Shown here: positions 1 through 8,194 of the stretch, piece after piece
Layout of the letters: each line of letters starts with the position of its first letter
How positions within the stretch are numbered: the first letter of the stretch is position 1
NCBI RefSeq assembly: GCF_900184265.1
Contig: NZ_FXXA01000002.1
Location: 1,970,539-2,034,538 of the forward strand
Length of the DNA: 64,000 nt
Direction: 5' to 3'
Source of the DNA: Eggerthella timonensis
GTDB lineage: Bacteria; Actinomycetota; Coriobacteriia; Coriobacteriales; Eggerthellaceae
Made by a program: the position numbers and the translations under genes
The notes under the pieces: generated by a model
What the model was told of the DNA's origin: nothing
The model's database searches: none
What the model saw: the letters and a program-made list of their open reading frames with translations, nothing else

Positions 1-2
1 TG

Positions 3-401
3 TGCTCGTTCATGAGCCTCCTCGCGCTGCGCACGCTCGATGCATTGCGTTCGCGGGACGGCGAGGCGATGCGCGCGCTCCTGGCAGCCCAGCGCGCGTT
101 CGTGGACGACCACATGGCGAACTGGCTGCCCGCGTATGCCGCAAACGCGTGTCATGTGCGGATCGCGCACCTGTATCCCCAGTTCGCACAAGGAATCGCC
201 GCATTCGCGCAGGTGGAATCCGCGTTTCTTCCTAAAGCGTTGGGCTGGGTGAACGATAATTCGGCCTGCGGTACGCTGTCTCCGGATGTCGTCGAATACG
301 ATTCCTCTGAGTACTTCAGCCAGGTTGAAGGGGCTCTTGGACGGCTTTCAGCGTTGGAGCTCAAAGGTATCGGGGACAACGAGGTGTCGCCGCTCGATTG
401 A
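3..401 (+). CDS. TorD/DmsD-family chaperone, C-terminal part (cut by window edge)
   Basis: The reading frame is open from the first bases of the window and ends with TGA at 399-401, so the N-terminus lies outside. About 130 residues are visible. The stretch around YPQFAQGIAAFAQVE closely parallels the C-terminal part of the complete TorD-like protein at 6421-7308 (YPQLIEALAAFARVD), including the preceding WL...A pattern. TorD-family proteins are cytoplasmic chaperones that bind molybdoenzyme precursors and their Tat signals before cofactor loading and export. A radical SAM gene follows after 36 bp on the same strand and is probably co-transcribed. The ATG at 12 is in frame but is unlikely to be the true start. 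The partner molybdoenzyme is probably upstream, outside the window. Confidence 0.7.
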   Translation, partial: CSFMSLLALRTLDALRSRDGEAMRALLAAQRAFVDDHMANWLPAYAANACHVRIAHLYPQFAQGIAAFAQVESAFLPKALGWVNDNSACGTLSPDVVEYDSSEYFSQVEGALGRLSALELKGIGDNEVSPLD

Positions 402-437
402 CGATGGGCGTGCGGTTCGTTACGGAAAGGGGAGGGT

Positions 438-1820
438 ATGATCGAACGCATCGACGAGACGAATCTTGGCGCTATCGTCAATCCGTCCTTTCGGGAGTAC
501 GCCGCCCGGTACGTGCGCATCGAGCGACGGTTTCGCGAAAGCGTCGCCGCGCTGGGGCTGCCGTTCGAGGATTCTGAGGATCGCGCCCCTCGCGAGGAGG
601 CGAGGAAATGCGGATGCGTGGGATGCCCTCGCGAAGCCGCGCCGGTGCTTCCCGAAGGCTTGGCCTCTTATAGAGGGCGAGGGCTGACCGTTGCGAACGA
701 TGGCAAGAGCCTTTTCGCTCGTTGGCGTTCCGATGCCTGCGCAAACTGCCGGCTCGGCGTTCATGCGAAGACGTTCCTCTTCTCAACGCAGTGCCCCCGT
801 CGGTGCTTCTTCTGCTTCAACCCGAACCAGGAGGGTCTCGAGGCGAACCTGCACGACGCGGTGCGCGAGCTTGAAGAGTGCGCCGAGCGCGGTGCGATCT
901 TCACGCACTTGGCTCTAACGGGCGGCGAGCCTCTGCTCCATGCAGAGGAGACCGTGCGCTTCTTCCGTCGAGCGCGCGAGCTGTACCCCGATGCCCATAC
1001 GCGCCTCTACACGAGCGGCCTGTTCCTCGATGAGCCGTTGATGGAGGCGTTGGGAGACGCGGGCCTGCGCGAGATCCGTTTCAGCGTCAAAACCGAGGAC
1101 GACTCCGCCGCCATCGAACGTGTTCTGGATACCATCGCCTGCTCGATGGCGTACCTGCCGGACGTGATGGTGGAAATGCCCGTAGTGCCGGGAGAGCTTG
1201 ATTTGATGAAACGGCTCTTAGTTCGACTCGACGGCATCGGGGCGAAAGGCATCAATTTGCTGGAATTGGGCTACCCTTTCGCGAATGCCGAAGCTTTTGC
1301 GCATCGAGGGCTCAAGATCAAAGCCGATCCGCTTCGGGTGTTGTACGACTATCAATACGCAGGCGGCTTGCCGGTGGCGGGCAGCGAAGAGGATTGCCTG
1401 CTCCTCCTGCGATTCGCGCTCGACGAGGGGCTGCGCATGGGCGTGCATTACTGCTCGATGGAGAACAAGTTCACCGGGCAGATTTATCAGCAAAACGCCC
1501 CGCATGACGCACGGTACCCATGGTGCGTCATGTCTCGGAAGGACCACTTTCTGAAAACAGCGCTGGTTTTCGGAGAAGATGCGTTTCGCGTACATGGGGT
1601 TTTCGCCGATCGCAAGGTCCCGAAGAAGCACTATCGCTACGAGAACGACCATCTTGAATTCGACCCTGAGCTCATCACGCTCCTGGCAGAAGCGCTCCCG
1701 CTCGTCGAGGTCGGCCTCGGCTATCGTGTGATAGAACGGCGCGAAGGCGAATGGGTGCAGCGGGAAGTGCGTCTCGATCACGTCGTTTTGGAGACGTTCG
1801 ACTTCGATAGCGATGTGTGA
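438..1820 (+). CDS. radical SAM protein
   Basis: A 460-residue protein with a CX3CX2C motif (C119, C123, C126 in CPRRCFFC) that binds the SAM-coordinating 4Fe-4S cluster, followed by the LTGGEP motif typical of radical SAM barrels. Extra cysteines lie upstream (KCGCVGC near residue 57 and CANC near 99) and could bind a further cluster or metal. The C-terminal third has no domain I recognise. The start is supported by a GGGGAGGG ribosome site just upstream. It follows a TorD-like gene by 36 bp, so it may serve a neighbouring molybdoenzyme system, but the substrate cannot be read from the sequence. The radical SAM assignment is firm; the function is unknown. Confidence 0.85.
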   Translation: MIERIDETNLGAIVNPSFREYAARYVRIERRFRESVAALGLPFEDSEDRAPREEARKCGCVGCPREAAPVLPEGLASYRGRGLTVANDGKSLFARWRSDACANCRLGVHAKTFLFSTQCPRRCFFCFNPNQEGLEANLHDAVRELEECAERGAIFTHLALTGGEPLLHAEETVRFFRRARELYPDAHTRLYTSGLFLDEPLMEALGDAGLREIRFSVKTEDDSAAIERVLDTIACSMAYLPDVMVEMPVVPGELDLMKRLLVRLDGIGAKGINLLELGYPFANAEAFAHRGLKIKADPLRVLYDYQYAGGLPVAGSEEDCLLLLRFALDEGLRMGVHYCSMENKFTGQIYQQNAPHDARYPWCVMSRKDHFLKTALVFGEDAFRVHGVFADRKVPKKHYRYENDHLEFDPELITLLAEALPLVEVGLGYRVIERREGEWVQREVRLDHVVLETFDFDSDV

Positions 1821-1843
1821 GGCGCCCTGGGCGCTCGACGCTC

Positions 1844-1857
1844 CCATGGTACCATGG
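1844..1857. promoter_or_regulatory. 14-bp perfect palindrome upstream of LysR gene
   Basis: CCATGGTACCATGG is its own reverse complement and sits in the short gap between the radical SAM stop and the LysR start. It could be an operator, but a chance NcoI-KpnI-NcoI-like palindrome is not excluded. Confidence 0.3.
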
Positions 1858-1894
1858 CGTCATCCTTCGTTCGGCTAGAGACGGGAGCATGCGC

Positions 1895-2785
1895 ATGGAG
1901 CTGCGAACCCTTCGGTATTTCTTGACCGTCGCTCGCGAGGGCAGCCTCACCCGGGCGGCGAACGTGCTGTACGTGACACAGCCTGCCCTTTCGCGTCAGC
2001 TCAAGTCGTTGGAGGAGGAGCTGGGGGCGAAACTGCTCGTGCGGGGAAGCCACAGCGTCACCCTCACCGAGCAGGGGAGCCTGCTCAAGCAGCGTTCCGA
2101 GGAGATAGTGCAGCTCGCCGACAAAACCGTTGCCGAGTTCGCCGCTCCCGCCGACGCGATAGCAGGCGACGTGCACATCGGGGTGGGCGAGTCCTACACG
2201 TCGCGGTTCCTCGCGCGCGTCGCTCGGGAGCTGCAGGATCGGCATCCCGGCATCCGCTATCGGCTCTACGACGGCAACGCGGACGATCTCGCGGATCGGC
2301 TCGACGGCGGGCTGCTCGACTTCTGCGTGCTCATCCAGCCCGCCGACCTCTCGAAGTACCACCACGTGCGCATCCCCGAGAAGGACTCGTGGGGCCTGCT
2401 GATGAGACGTGACAACCCTCTGGCGGAAAAGGCATCCGTCAGCCCCGGCGACCTCGCCCACGAGCCGCTCATCTGCTCCGACCAGACCATCGTGCGCACG
2501 CTGTCGCACAACACGTTCATCGATTGGTTCGGCGAGGGCTTCGAGAAGCTCAACATCGTGGCCACGTACAACCTCATCTTCAACGCCACCCTGTTCGCGG
2601 CCGAGGGGTTCGGGAGCGTTCTATCGCTTGAGAAGCAGGTGCGCGTCGACGAGGCCGGTGTGCTGTGCTTCCGCCCGTTGGAACCGAGGATGGAAGTTGA
2701 ATCGGACATCGTGTGGAAGAAGCACCGTATGTTCTCTCCGGCGGCGGAGGCCTTCCTGCACGCGCTCGACGACCATCTCGCGTAA
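1895..2785 (+). CDS. LysR-family transcriptional regulator
   Basis: A 296-residue protein starting MELRTLRYFLTVAREGS, the classic LysR winged helix-turn-helix opening, with the recognition segment around QPALSRQLKSLEEELGAKL. The remainder is a co-inducer-binding domain of normal length. I chose ATG 1895 because GGGAG at 1883-1887 is spaced 7 bases from it; ATG 1889 would be only 1 base away. The frame is open back to a GTG at 1817. It lies between the radical SAM gene and the DMSO-reductase-like operon on the same strand and is a plausible regulator of the latter. An AT-rich dyad (2854-2885) between them is a candidate target. The ligand is unknown. Confidence 0.9.
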   Translation: MELRTLRYFLTVAREGSLTRAANVLYVTQPALSRQLKSLEEELGAKLLVRGSHSVTLTEQGSLLKQRSEEIVQLADKTVAEFAAPADAIAGDVHIGVGESYTSRFLARVARELQDRHPGIRYRLYDGNADDLADRLDGGLLDFCVLIQPADLSKYHHVRIPEKDSWGLLMRRDNPLAEKASVSPGDLAHEPLICSDQTIVRTLSHNTFIDWFGEGFEKLNIVATYNLIFNATLFAAEGFGSVLSLEKQVRVDEAGVLCFRPLEPRMEVESDIVWKKHRMFSPAAEAFLHALDDHLA

Positions 2786-2853
2786 GGGCCTCTCGCCCGC
2801 CCGAAGTTTCTCGACGCGGGTTTCCGTCGGAGCCGGTCGATCACTTATGGATG

Positions 2854-2885
2854 CCTATAAAGCATACTCAACTACTCATTATAGG
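2854..2885. promoter_or_regulatory. AT-rich dyad in the dmsA-like leader
   Basis: CCTATAA (2854-2860) and TTATAGG (2879-2885) form an inverted repeat in an AT-rich patch unlike the surrounding GC-rich DNA, within the 183-bp gap before the molybdoenzyme gene. It is a candidate regulator site or promoter core. No clear -35/-10 pair could be fixed. Confidence 0.3.
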
Positions 2886-2968
2886 TATTAGCTTTGTCCT
2901 TTTCCCGGACGCACAATGGAGGCACCGGATCGGCACGAGGTGCCGGCAGGGGGAAAGGAGAGACGAAG

Positions 2969-5842
2969 ATGAGTTTGTTGCACAGCACCATGAGCCGCCG
3001 CAGCTTTCTGCGAGCGAGTGCGGGGGCCACGGCCGCCGCGGCGGCGCTCGGCCTCGCCGGTTGCTCGGGCGCGGAGGCGCCGGCACGCCGAGCGGACGAC
3101 GACGGCGCGCTGGTCATCGCGTCGGATACGAGCGTCATCGGCGGGGAGGGGGAATGGGTCCCCATCCACTGCCATCAGAACTGCAACCAGATGTGCCTGA
3201 ACATGGGCTACGTGGTGGATGGCGTGGTGGTTCGCCAGAAGACGGACGACGCTCGCGAGGACCGCTTCGACTGCCCGCAGCAGCGCGGATGCCTGCGCGG
3301 CCGCAGCCTGCGCCAGCAGGTGTACAACGCTGATCGCATCAAGTATCCCATGAAGCGCAAGCATTGGCAGCCCGGCGGCGGCGAGGGCGCCCACGGCGAG
3401 CTGCGCGGCAAGGACGAGTGGGAGCGCATCGGCTGGGACGAGGCGCTCGACTACGTGACCGACGAGCTCAAGCGCGTGTATGCGGAATACGGCCAGGACG
3501 CCGTCATCTGCAACGGCTGGCGCTGGGCCCCCGCTTCGGCCATGTTCCCCGTCATCGGCGGGGCGGTGTACAACACCGAGACCGAGTCGTTCGGCTGCTG
3601 GGCGTTTCAAACCGAGGCGCTGGGCCTGTACTCGCACGGCGACCATCCCGACCTCATGATGGGCCCCGACAAGTACGACCTGCCGAACGCCGACACCATC
3701 GTGCTGTACGGCTGCAACCCCGCGTGGGCGCAGCACTCCAGCATGTACTGGCTGAACAACGCCAAAGAAGCGGGCACCGAGTTCGTGTACGTGGGCCCCA
3801 GCTACAACGTGAGCGCCGCGCAGCTGGGCGCGCGCTGGATCCGCGTGCGCCCCGGCACCGACACGGCGTTTTTGTTGGCCGTGATCTACGAGATGATCCG
3901 CTTGGACGACGAGCGCGGCGACGTCATCGACTGGGACTTCGTGAACGAGCGCACGGTGGGCTTCACGCCCGAGACCATGCCCGACGATGCGGCCGACGAC
4001 GAGAACTTCCGCGACTACGTTCTGGGCGCCTACGACGGCCAGCCGAAGACGCCGGAGTGGGCGAGCGAGATATGCGGCACGCCGGTGGAGGACATCGCGT
4101 GGTACGCGGAGCTGGCCGGCAAGAACAACAAGGTGGTCTTCTTCCACAGCTATGCGGCGTCGCGCTACCTGGGTGCGGAGAACCTGCCGCAGGCGTTCAT
4201 GACCGTGTCGGCCCTGGGCGGCCACTACGGCAAGTCGGGGCACGGCTCGGCCGCCATCTACACGTGGGACGCAGGCGATTCGGGTTACCGTCTCATCCAG
4301 CATGCGGGCGGCGACTACGGCTATATCGACAACCTCGTGGGCTCGCCGGGCGCCACCGGGCCGAACCGCTGCATCGAGGGCAACTCGTGGTGGAGCTCGC
4401 TTGCGGAAGGCCGTTACCTCTCCACGTCGGCCGGGCCCTACGATCTGGGATCGGGCGACGATCCCGCCAAGCTGCGCGCTAACACGCCCACCTACCACGA
4501 GGCGCGCGAGATGCCCGTCAACCCGCGTCTCTTGTTCCAGACGAACTCCAACTTCATGCAGACGCGCGGCAACCTGCCCACGGCCATCGAGGTGATGCGC
4601 GCTGCGGACACGTGCATCTCGCTCGAGATCAAGTTCTCGCTGACCGCGCAGTTCGCCGACATCATTCTGCCGGTGGCCACGCACTGGGAGGGCAACGACG
4701 ACGAGGCCTGGGGCGAGCTGTGCTGGCCGAGCCCCTTCGGCGACGGCAACGGTCAGAAGCAGCGCAAGGACGCGCTTCTGGCGTGGCGCCCGCTCGTGAA
4801 GCCGATGTACGAAGCGCGTGAGGAGAAGCGCATCTGCCGCGACATCATCGAGCGCATGGGTTTCGACCCCGACGAGGCGTATCCCAAGAGCAACTACGAC
4901 CAGTGGCTCGGCTACTTCCTGGGGATGCGCGAGCTCTCGAGCGACCTGTCGCGCTGGGAACCGGTGATCGCCTGGACGGCCGCCGACAACGAGAAACACG
5001 GGGCAAACTACCCGGAGCAGGAGGGCAAGGTGGGCTTCGACGAGTTCATGGCGCAAGGCTCCTACGTGGTCGAGCGCTCCGCCGACGACCGGCGCAACTA
5101 CGTGGGCTACCGCGACGACAAGCTGGGCATCGGCGGGGACGGCACGTCGGTGACGGTTGCCGACCCCGCATGGCCGCGTCCGTCCCGCTCGGGCAAGCTG
5201 GAAATATACTGCCAGTTCAAAGCCGACAACGTGAACCGAGTGGGCCTCAACCCCGAGCCCATCAAGCCCTATGCGAACTACTTCGTGCCGAACCGCGGCT
5301 ACCAGGAGACGTTTTCCGACTGGGGCGCCAAGGCGAAGGGCCCCTATCCGCTGCAGGCGTACACGCCCCACTATATGCGCCGTGCGCACACATGCTATGA
5401 CAACATGACGTGGACGCAGGAAGCGTTCGCCAACCCGGTGTTCATGAACGCCCAGGATGCCGAGGAACGCGGCATCGCGGCCGGCGACACGGTGGCATGC
5501 TACAACGAGTTCGGCCGCATGCTTCGCCGTGCCCAGCCCTTGCACGGCATGATGCCGGGCACGGTGGCTATCCCTCACGGCGTTCGGACGCTGCTCGACG
5601 AGAGCGATCCCGAACGCATCGTCGATCGCGGCGGAAGCGAGCAGATGCTCTCCGACGGGCAGCAATCGAACTACTTCCCCCAAGTGGACGGGTACAACAG
5701 CCTGCTCATCGAAATCGAGAAATACGACGGCGAGCCCCTGCCTGCTGACTGCGATCGCGGCCCGTTCCTGGCGCCCGGCATCGATGCCGAGGACACGTCC
5801 GCGTACACCGTCCGGGGCATCTACGAGAACGAGGAGGCGTAA
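2969..5842 (+). CDS. Tat-exported molybdopterin oxidoreductase, DMSO reductase family catalytic subunit
   Basis: A 957-residue protein. The N-terminus has a twin-arginine signal (SRRSFL at 9-14), a hydrophobic stretch, and LAGC with Cys32, so it may be lipid-anchored. A cysteine cluster CHQNCNQMC with a later Cys in QQRGC fits the N-terminal 4Fe-4S site of the family, followed by molybdopterin-guanine-dinucleotide-binding regions over the usual 800-900 residues. The start is ATG 2969, with GGAAAGGAG upstream; the frame runs further up but carries no signal. It is followed after 3 bp by the four-cluster ferredoxin subunit, then a TorD chaperone and a membrane anchor: a full Dms-like respiratory reductase. 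Coriobacteria carry many such paralogues with different substrates, so dimethyl sulfoxide is only one possibility. Confidence 0.9.
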   Translation: MSLLHSTMSRRSFLRASAGATAAAAALGLAGCSGAEAPARRADDDGALVIASDTSVIGGEGEWVPIHCHQNCNQMCLNMGYVVDGVVVRQKTDDAREDRFDCPQQRGCLRGRSLRQQVYNADRIKYPMKRKHWQPGGGEGAHGELRGKDEWERIGWDEALDYVTDELKRVYAEYGQDAVICNGWRWAPASAMFPVIGGAVYNTETESFGCWAFQTEALGLYSHGDHPDLMMGPDKYDLPNADTIVLYGCNPAWAQHSSMYWLNNAKEAGTEFVYVGPSYNVSAAQLGARWIRVRPGTDTAFLLAVIYEMIRLDDERGDVIDWDFVNERTVGFTPETMPDDAADDENFRDYVLGAYDGQPKTPEWASEICGTPVEDIAWYAELAGKNNKVVFFHSYAASRYLGAENLPQAFMTVSALGGHYGKSGHGSAAIYTWDAGDSGYRLIQHAGGDYGYIDNLVGSPGATGPNRCIEGNSWWSSLAEGRYLSTSAGPYDLGSGDDPAKLRANTPTYHEAREMPVNPRLLFQTNSNFMQTRGNLPTAIEVMRAADTCISLEIKFSLTAQFADIILPVATHWEGNDDEAWGELCWPSPFGDGNGQKQRKDALLAWRPLVKPMYEAREEKRICRDIIERMGFDPDEAYPKSNYDQWLGYFLGMRELSSDLSRWEPVIAWTAADNEKHGANYPEQEGKVGFDEFMAQGSYVVERSADDRRNYVGYRDDKLGIGGDGTSVTVADPAWPRPSRSGKLEIYCQFKADNVNRVGLNPEPIKPYANYFVPNRGYQETFSDWGAKAKGPYPLQAYTPHYMRRAHTCYDNMTWTQEAFANPVFMNAQDAEERGIAAGDTVACYNEFGRMLRRAQPLHGMMPGTVAIPHGVRTLLDESDPERIVDRGGSEQMLSDGQQSNYFPQVDGYNSLLIEIEKYDGEPLPADCDRGPFLAPGIDAEDTSAYTVRGIYENEEA

Positions 5843-5845
5843 ACC

Positions 5846-6424
5846 ATGAGCTTGGGATTCTACGTTGACCTGCAACGCTGCATCGGCTGCCGCACCTGTC
5901 AGGTGGCGTGCAAGGACCGTCGCGACCTGCAATCGGCCGGCCCGCGCCCGCGCAGGGTGGACTCGTTCGAGTGCGGGACGTATCCGGACGTGAGCCTGTT
6001 CCACCTCGCGCTGTCGTGCAACCACTGCGACGAGCCGGCGTGCGTGGCGGGCTGCCCCACGGCCGCCCTGCATAAGGCCGACGACGGCACCGTGCAATAC
6101 GATGCCGATCGCTGCGTGGTCTGCCGCAACTGCATGACGGTGTGCCCCTACGGCGCGCCGCAGCACGACGAGGACGCGAACCTCATCGCGAAGTGCGACG
6201 CCTGCAAGGCGCTGCGCGACGCGGGCCGCAACCCCGTATGCGTGGACGCGTGCCCCATGCGGGCCATCGAGTTCGGCGAGCTGGACGAGCTGCGCGCTGC
6301 GCACGGGGACGATCTGACGAGCGAACTGCCCGTGCTGCCGAGCGCCGACGTCACGCGCCCGAACCTGCTGCTGCGCCCGAGCGCGGGAGCGCTGCGCGAG
6401 GATTTCCGCGAGGTGACCCTGTGA
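5846..6424 (+). CDS. DmsB-like 4Fe-4S electron-transfer subunit
   Basis: A 192-residue ferredoxin-type subunit. Four cysteine groups are visible: CIGCRTCQVAC near the start, CNHCDEPACVAGC, CVVCRNCMTVC, and CDAC...CVDAC, matching the four-cluster arrangement of DmsB/NrfC-type proteins. It relays electrons from the membrane anchor to the catalytic subunit encoded 3 bp upstream. It has no signal sequence and is presumably exported with the catalytic subunit. Its last codons overlap the next gene (GTGA at 6421-6424), showing translational coupling with the TorD chaperone. The family and role are firm; the partner substrate is not. Confidence 0.92.
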   Translation: MSLGFYVDLQRCIGCRTCQVACKDRRDLQSAGPRPRRVDSFECGTYPDVSLFHLALSCNHCDEPACVAGCPTAALHKADDGTVQYDADRCVVCRNCMTVCPYGAPQHDEDANLIAKCDACKALRDAGRNPVCVDACPMRAIEFGELDELRAAHGDDLTSELPVLPSADVTRPNLLLRPSAGALREDFREVTL

Positions 6425-7308
6425 GCGCGGCCGAGGCGGCGACGGCGGCCGGGACCGCGGAGGAGGCGTTCGCGCTCGAGGAGCTGCTGCTGTTCCGCGC
6501 CTATCTGTACACGCTGTTCCACAAGCTGCTCGGCGCCGCGCCGGACGCGGCGGCGCTCGACGCGCTGCTGGGGCGGGAGACCGCCGAGGTGGTGGGCGCC
6601 TACGCTGAAGACGACGCGACGATGCGCGGGTTCGCACGCTTCCTGGAGGGCCTTGCCGCGCGCGAGGACCGCGCGGCCCTGCTCGACGAGGCGCGCGACG
6701 AGCACGTGCGGCTGTTCGTCGGCCCCGGGCCGCTGCCGGCGTTCTCCTGGGAGTCGCCCTACCGCTCGCACGAGCCGTCGCTGTTCCAGGAGAGCACGCT
6801 GGCCGTGCGCGCCGCCTACCGTGCGCACGGGCTCGAGCCGAAGCGGCTTGCGCGCGTGCCCGACGACCATGCGGCCCTGCTGTGCGCGTTCCTGGCACGG
6901 CGTTCGGGTGTGGCGCTGGCGGCGCTGTGTTCGGGCGACGCGAACGGGCTCGCCGTCGAGCTGCGCGACGAGGAGGCGTTCGCGGCGGCGCATCTGACGA
7001 GCTGGCTGGACGCGTTCGCGAAAGCGGCGCGGCGGTCGAAGACGGCGGTGCTGTACCCGCAGCTGATCGAGGCGCTTGCGGCGTTCGCTCGGGTGGATGC
7101 CGTGTTCCTGGCCGAGGCGGCGTACTGGGCCGAGGGCCTGGCCGCCGAAGGGGCGCCCGTCGGTGCGCCGGGCGTGCGGCGGGGGAGCGTCGAGGCCCGC
7201 GCGCTCGAGGCTGCGCGCGAGGCGCTTGCGGCGCTCGAAGCGCTGCGCCCGTACGGCATCGAGGATTACGAGCTTGTTCCCGCGCGTTCGTGCGCGGGAA
7301 CGCGATGA
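6421..7308 (+). CDS. TorD/DmsD-family molybdoenzyme chaperone
   Basis: A 295-residue helical protein beginning at GTG 6421, overlapping the dmsB-like stop by 4 bases. It contains the chaperone-family segment ESPYRSHEP and an FxGP-like stretch (RLFVGPGPLPAFSWESPY), which in TorD proteins contributes to signal-peptide and nucleotide binding. It is Ala/Glu-rich and much longer than TorD (about 200 residues), with a C-terminal extension after residue 230. It is expected to bind the Tat signal of the molybdoenzyme encoded upstream and hold it until the cofactor is inserted. The next gene overlaps its stop (ATGA), so this is one tightly coupled operon. Confidence 0.85.
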   Translation: MSAAEAATAAGTAEEAFALEELLLFRAYLYTLFHKLLGAAPDAAALDALLGRETAEVVGAYAEDDATMRGFARFLEGLAAREDRAALLDEARDEHVRLFVGPGPLPAFSWESPYRSHEPSLFQESTLAVRAAYRAHGLEPKRLARVPDDHAALLCAFLARRSGVALAALCSGDANGLAVELRDEEAFAAAHLTSWLDAFAKAARRSKTAVLYPQLIEALAAFARVDAVFLAEAAYWAEGLAAEGAPVGAPGVRRGSVEARALEAAREALAALEALRPYGIEDYELVPARSCAGTR

Positions 7309-8087
7309 GGATGGTGATGGCATTGATTACCGAATTCCCCCTGTTCGCGTTCACGATCCTGGGCGGCATGGCTGCCGGGGCGTACGCGGCCGCCGCGTGC
7401 TTTGCGGACGACGGGCGAGAGGCGAAGCGCCCCTGGTTGTTCCCGCTCGTGTGCCTCGCGCTGTTGGGCGTCGGGCTCTTGGGCGTGCTCGGGCACCTCG
7501 GGCGCCCCGAGCGGTTCCTGCTGGCGATGAGCAACCCCGCGTCGATGATCGCGGAGGAGGCGTACTGGTCCATCGCGTTCGGGGTGCTGGTGCTGGTCGA
7601 TTTCGTGCTGCTTCTGCGCCGTGGCGCGAGCCCGCGCGCCGTGCGCGTCGCGGCCGCGGTGGCCGCGCTCGGGCTCATGGGCGTCATGGGGTGGGCCTAC
7701 TTCACGAGCTACGGCAACCCTGCCTGGGCGATGTGGCAGACGCTGCCGCTGTTCGTGGCGGGCGACCTGGCCATGGGCGCGGCGCTGTGGGCGCTGTTCC
7801 GGGGCGAGGGCGCGTACCGCTCGGGCGCGTTCGCCGCGGCCTTCACGGTCGTCGGTGCGCTCTCGATCGCTTCGATCGCGCTGACAGCCGCGCACTTCGC
7901 CTCGCTCGGCTACGACGCGCTGCCGTTCGCCGCGGCCGTCGTACTGGTGGCGGCGGGCGTCGCGTTCGGCCTGCTTGCCTGGAAGGGCAAGCTCCCGGCC
8001 GCAGTCGGCCAGGCGGCGGCGTTCGCCCTCGTGCTGGCCGGCGTGGCAACCGCCCGCTACGCCTTCTACGCCGCCAGCATATTGTAG
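7305..8087 (+). CDS. DmsC-like membrane anchor subunit
   Basis: A 260-residue hydrophobic protein with about eight predicted membrane helices (first from ITEFPLFAFTILGGMAAGAYAA-like residues, last near the C-terminus). It has conserved DmsC features such as HLGRPERFLLA and the EAYWS segment. DmsC anchors the DmsAB pair and oxidises menaquinol. The start is uncertain between ATG 7305 (overlapping the torD stop), 7311 and 7317. It is the last gene of the operon: a strong perfect palindrome (8092-8124) follows the stop by 4 bases and probably ends the transcript. Confidence 0.87.
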   Translation: MRMVMALITEFPLFAFTILGGMAAGAYAAAACFADDGREAKRPWLFPLVCLALLGVGLLGVLGHLGRPERFLLAMSNPASMIAEEAYWSIAFGVLVLVDFVLLLRRGASPRAVRVAAAVAALGLMGVMGWAYFTSYGNPAWAMWQTLPLFVAGDLAMGAALWALFRGEGAYRSGAFAAAFTVVGALSIASIALTAAHFASLGYDALPFAAAVVLVAAGVAFGLLAWKGKLPAAVGQAAAFALVLAGVATARYAFYAASIL

Positions 8088-8091
8088 CGGG

Positions 8092-8124
8092 TGTCCCAAA
8101 TGGGGGCAGCCCCCATTTGGGACA
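8092..8124. repeat. perfect 16-bp-arm palindrome after dmsC-like gene
   Basis: TGTCCCAAATGGGGGC is followed by a single A and its exact reverse complement. A closely related palindrome lies at 19610-19650 (TGTCCC..ATGGGG pattern). There is no T-tract. It may act as a terminator for the dms-like operon or be a dispersed REP-like unit. Confidence 0.8.
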
Positions 8125-8133
8125 TGGTTCCGC

Positions 8134-8164
8134 TTGACCTGAAGTGCGCTCCAGCCGCTATGGT
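8134..8164 (+). promoter_or_regulatory. MerR-type promoter, copy A (DUF362 gene)
   Basis: TTGACC (8134-8139), 19 bp, TATGGT (8159-8164). The spacer holds an imperfect dyad CTGAAG-TGCG-CTCCAG. The long spacer with a central dyad is the hallmark of promoters activated by MerR-family proteins. Six further copies occur in the window. Confidence 0.65.
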
Positions 8165-8194
8165 GGCGGGAAGCCGACGACGAAAGGGGTCGCG

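Noticed and set aside
2888-7687. Open reading frame of about 1,600 codons on the minus strand opposite the dms-like operon
   Set aside because: Its composition is Arg/Ala/His-rich without any domain, and it runs antisense to four genes with clear homology. Long antisense frames are expected in GC-rich DNA with strong third-position bias.
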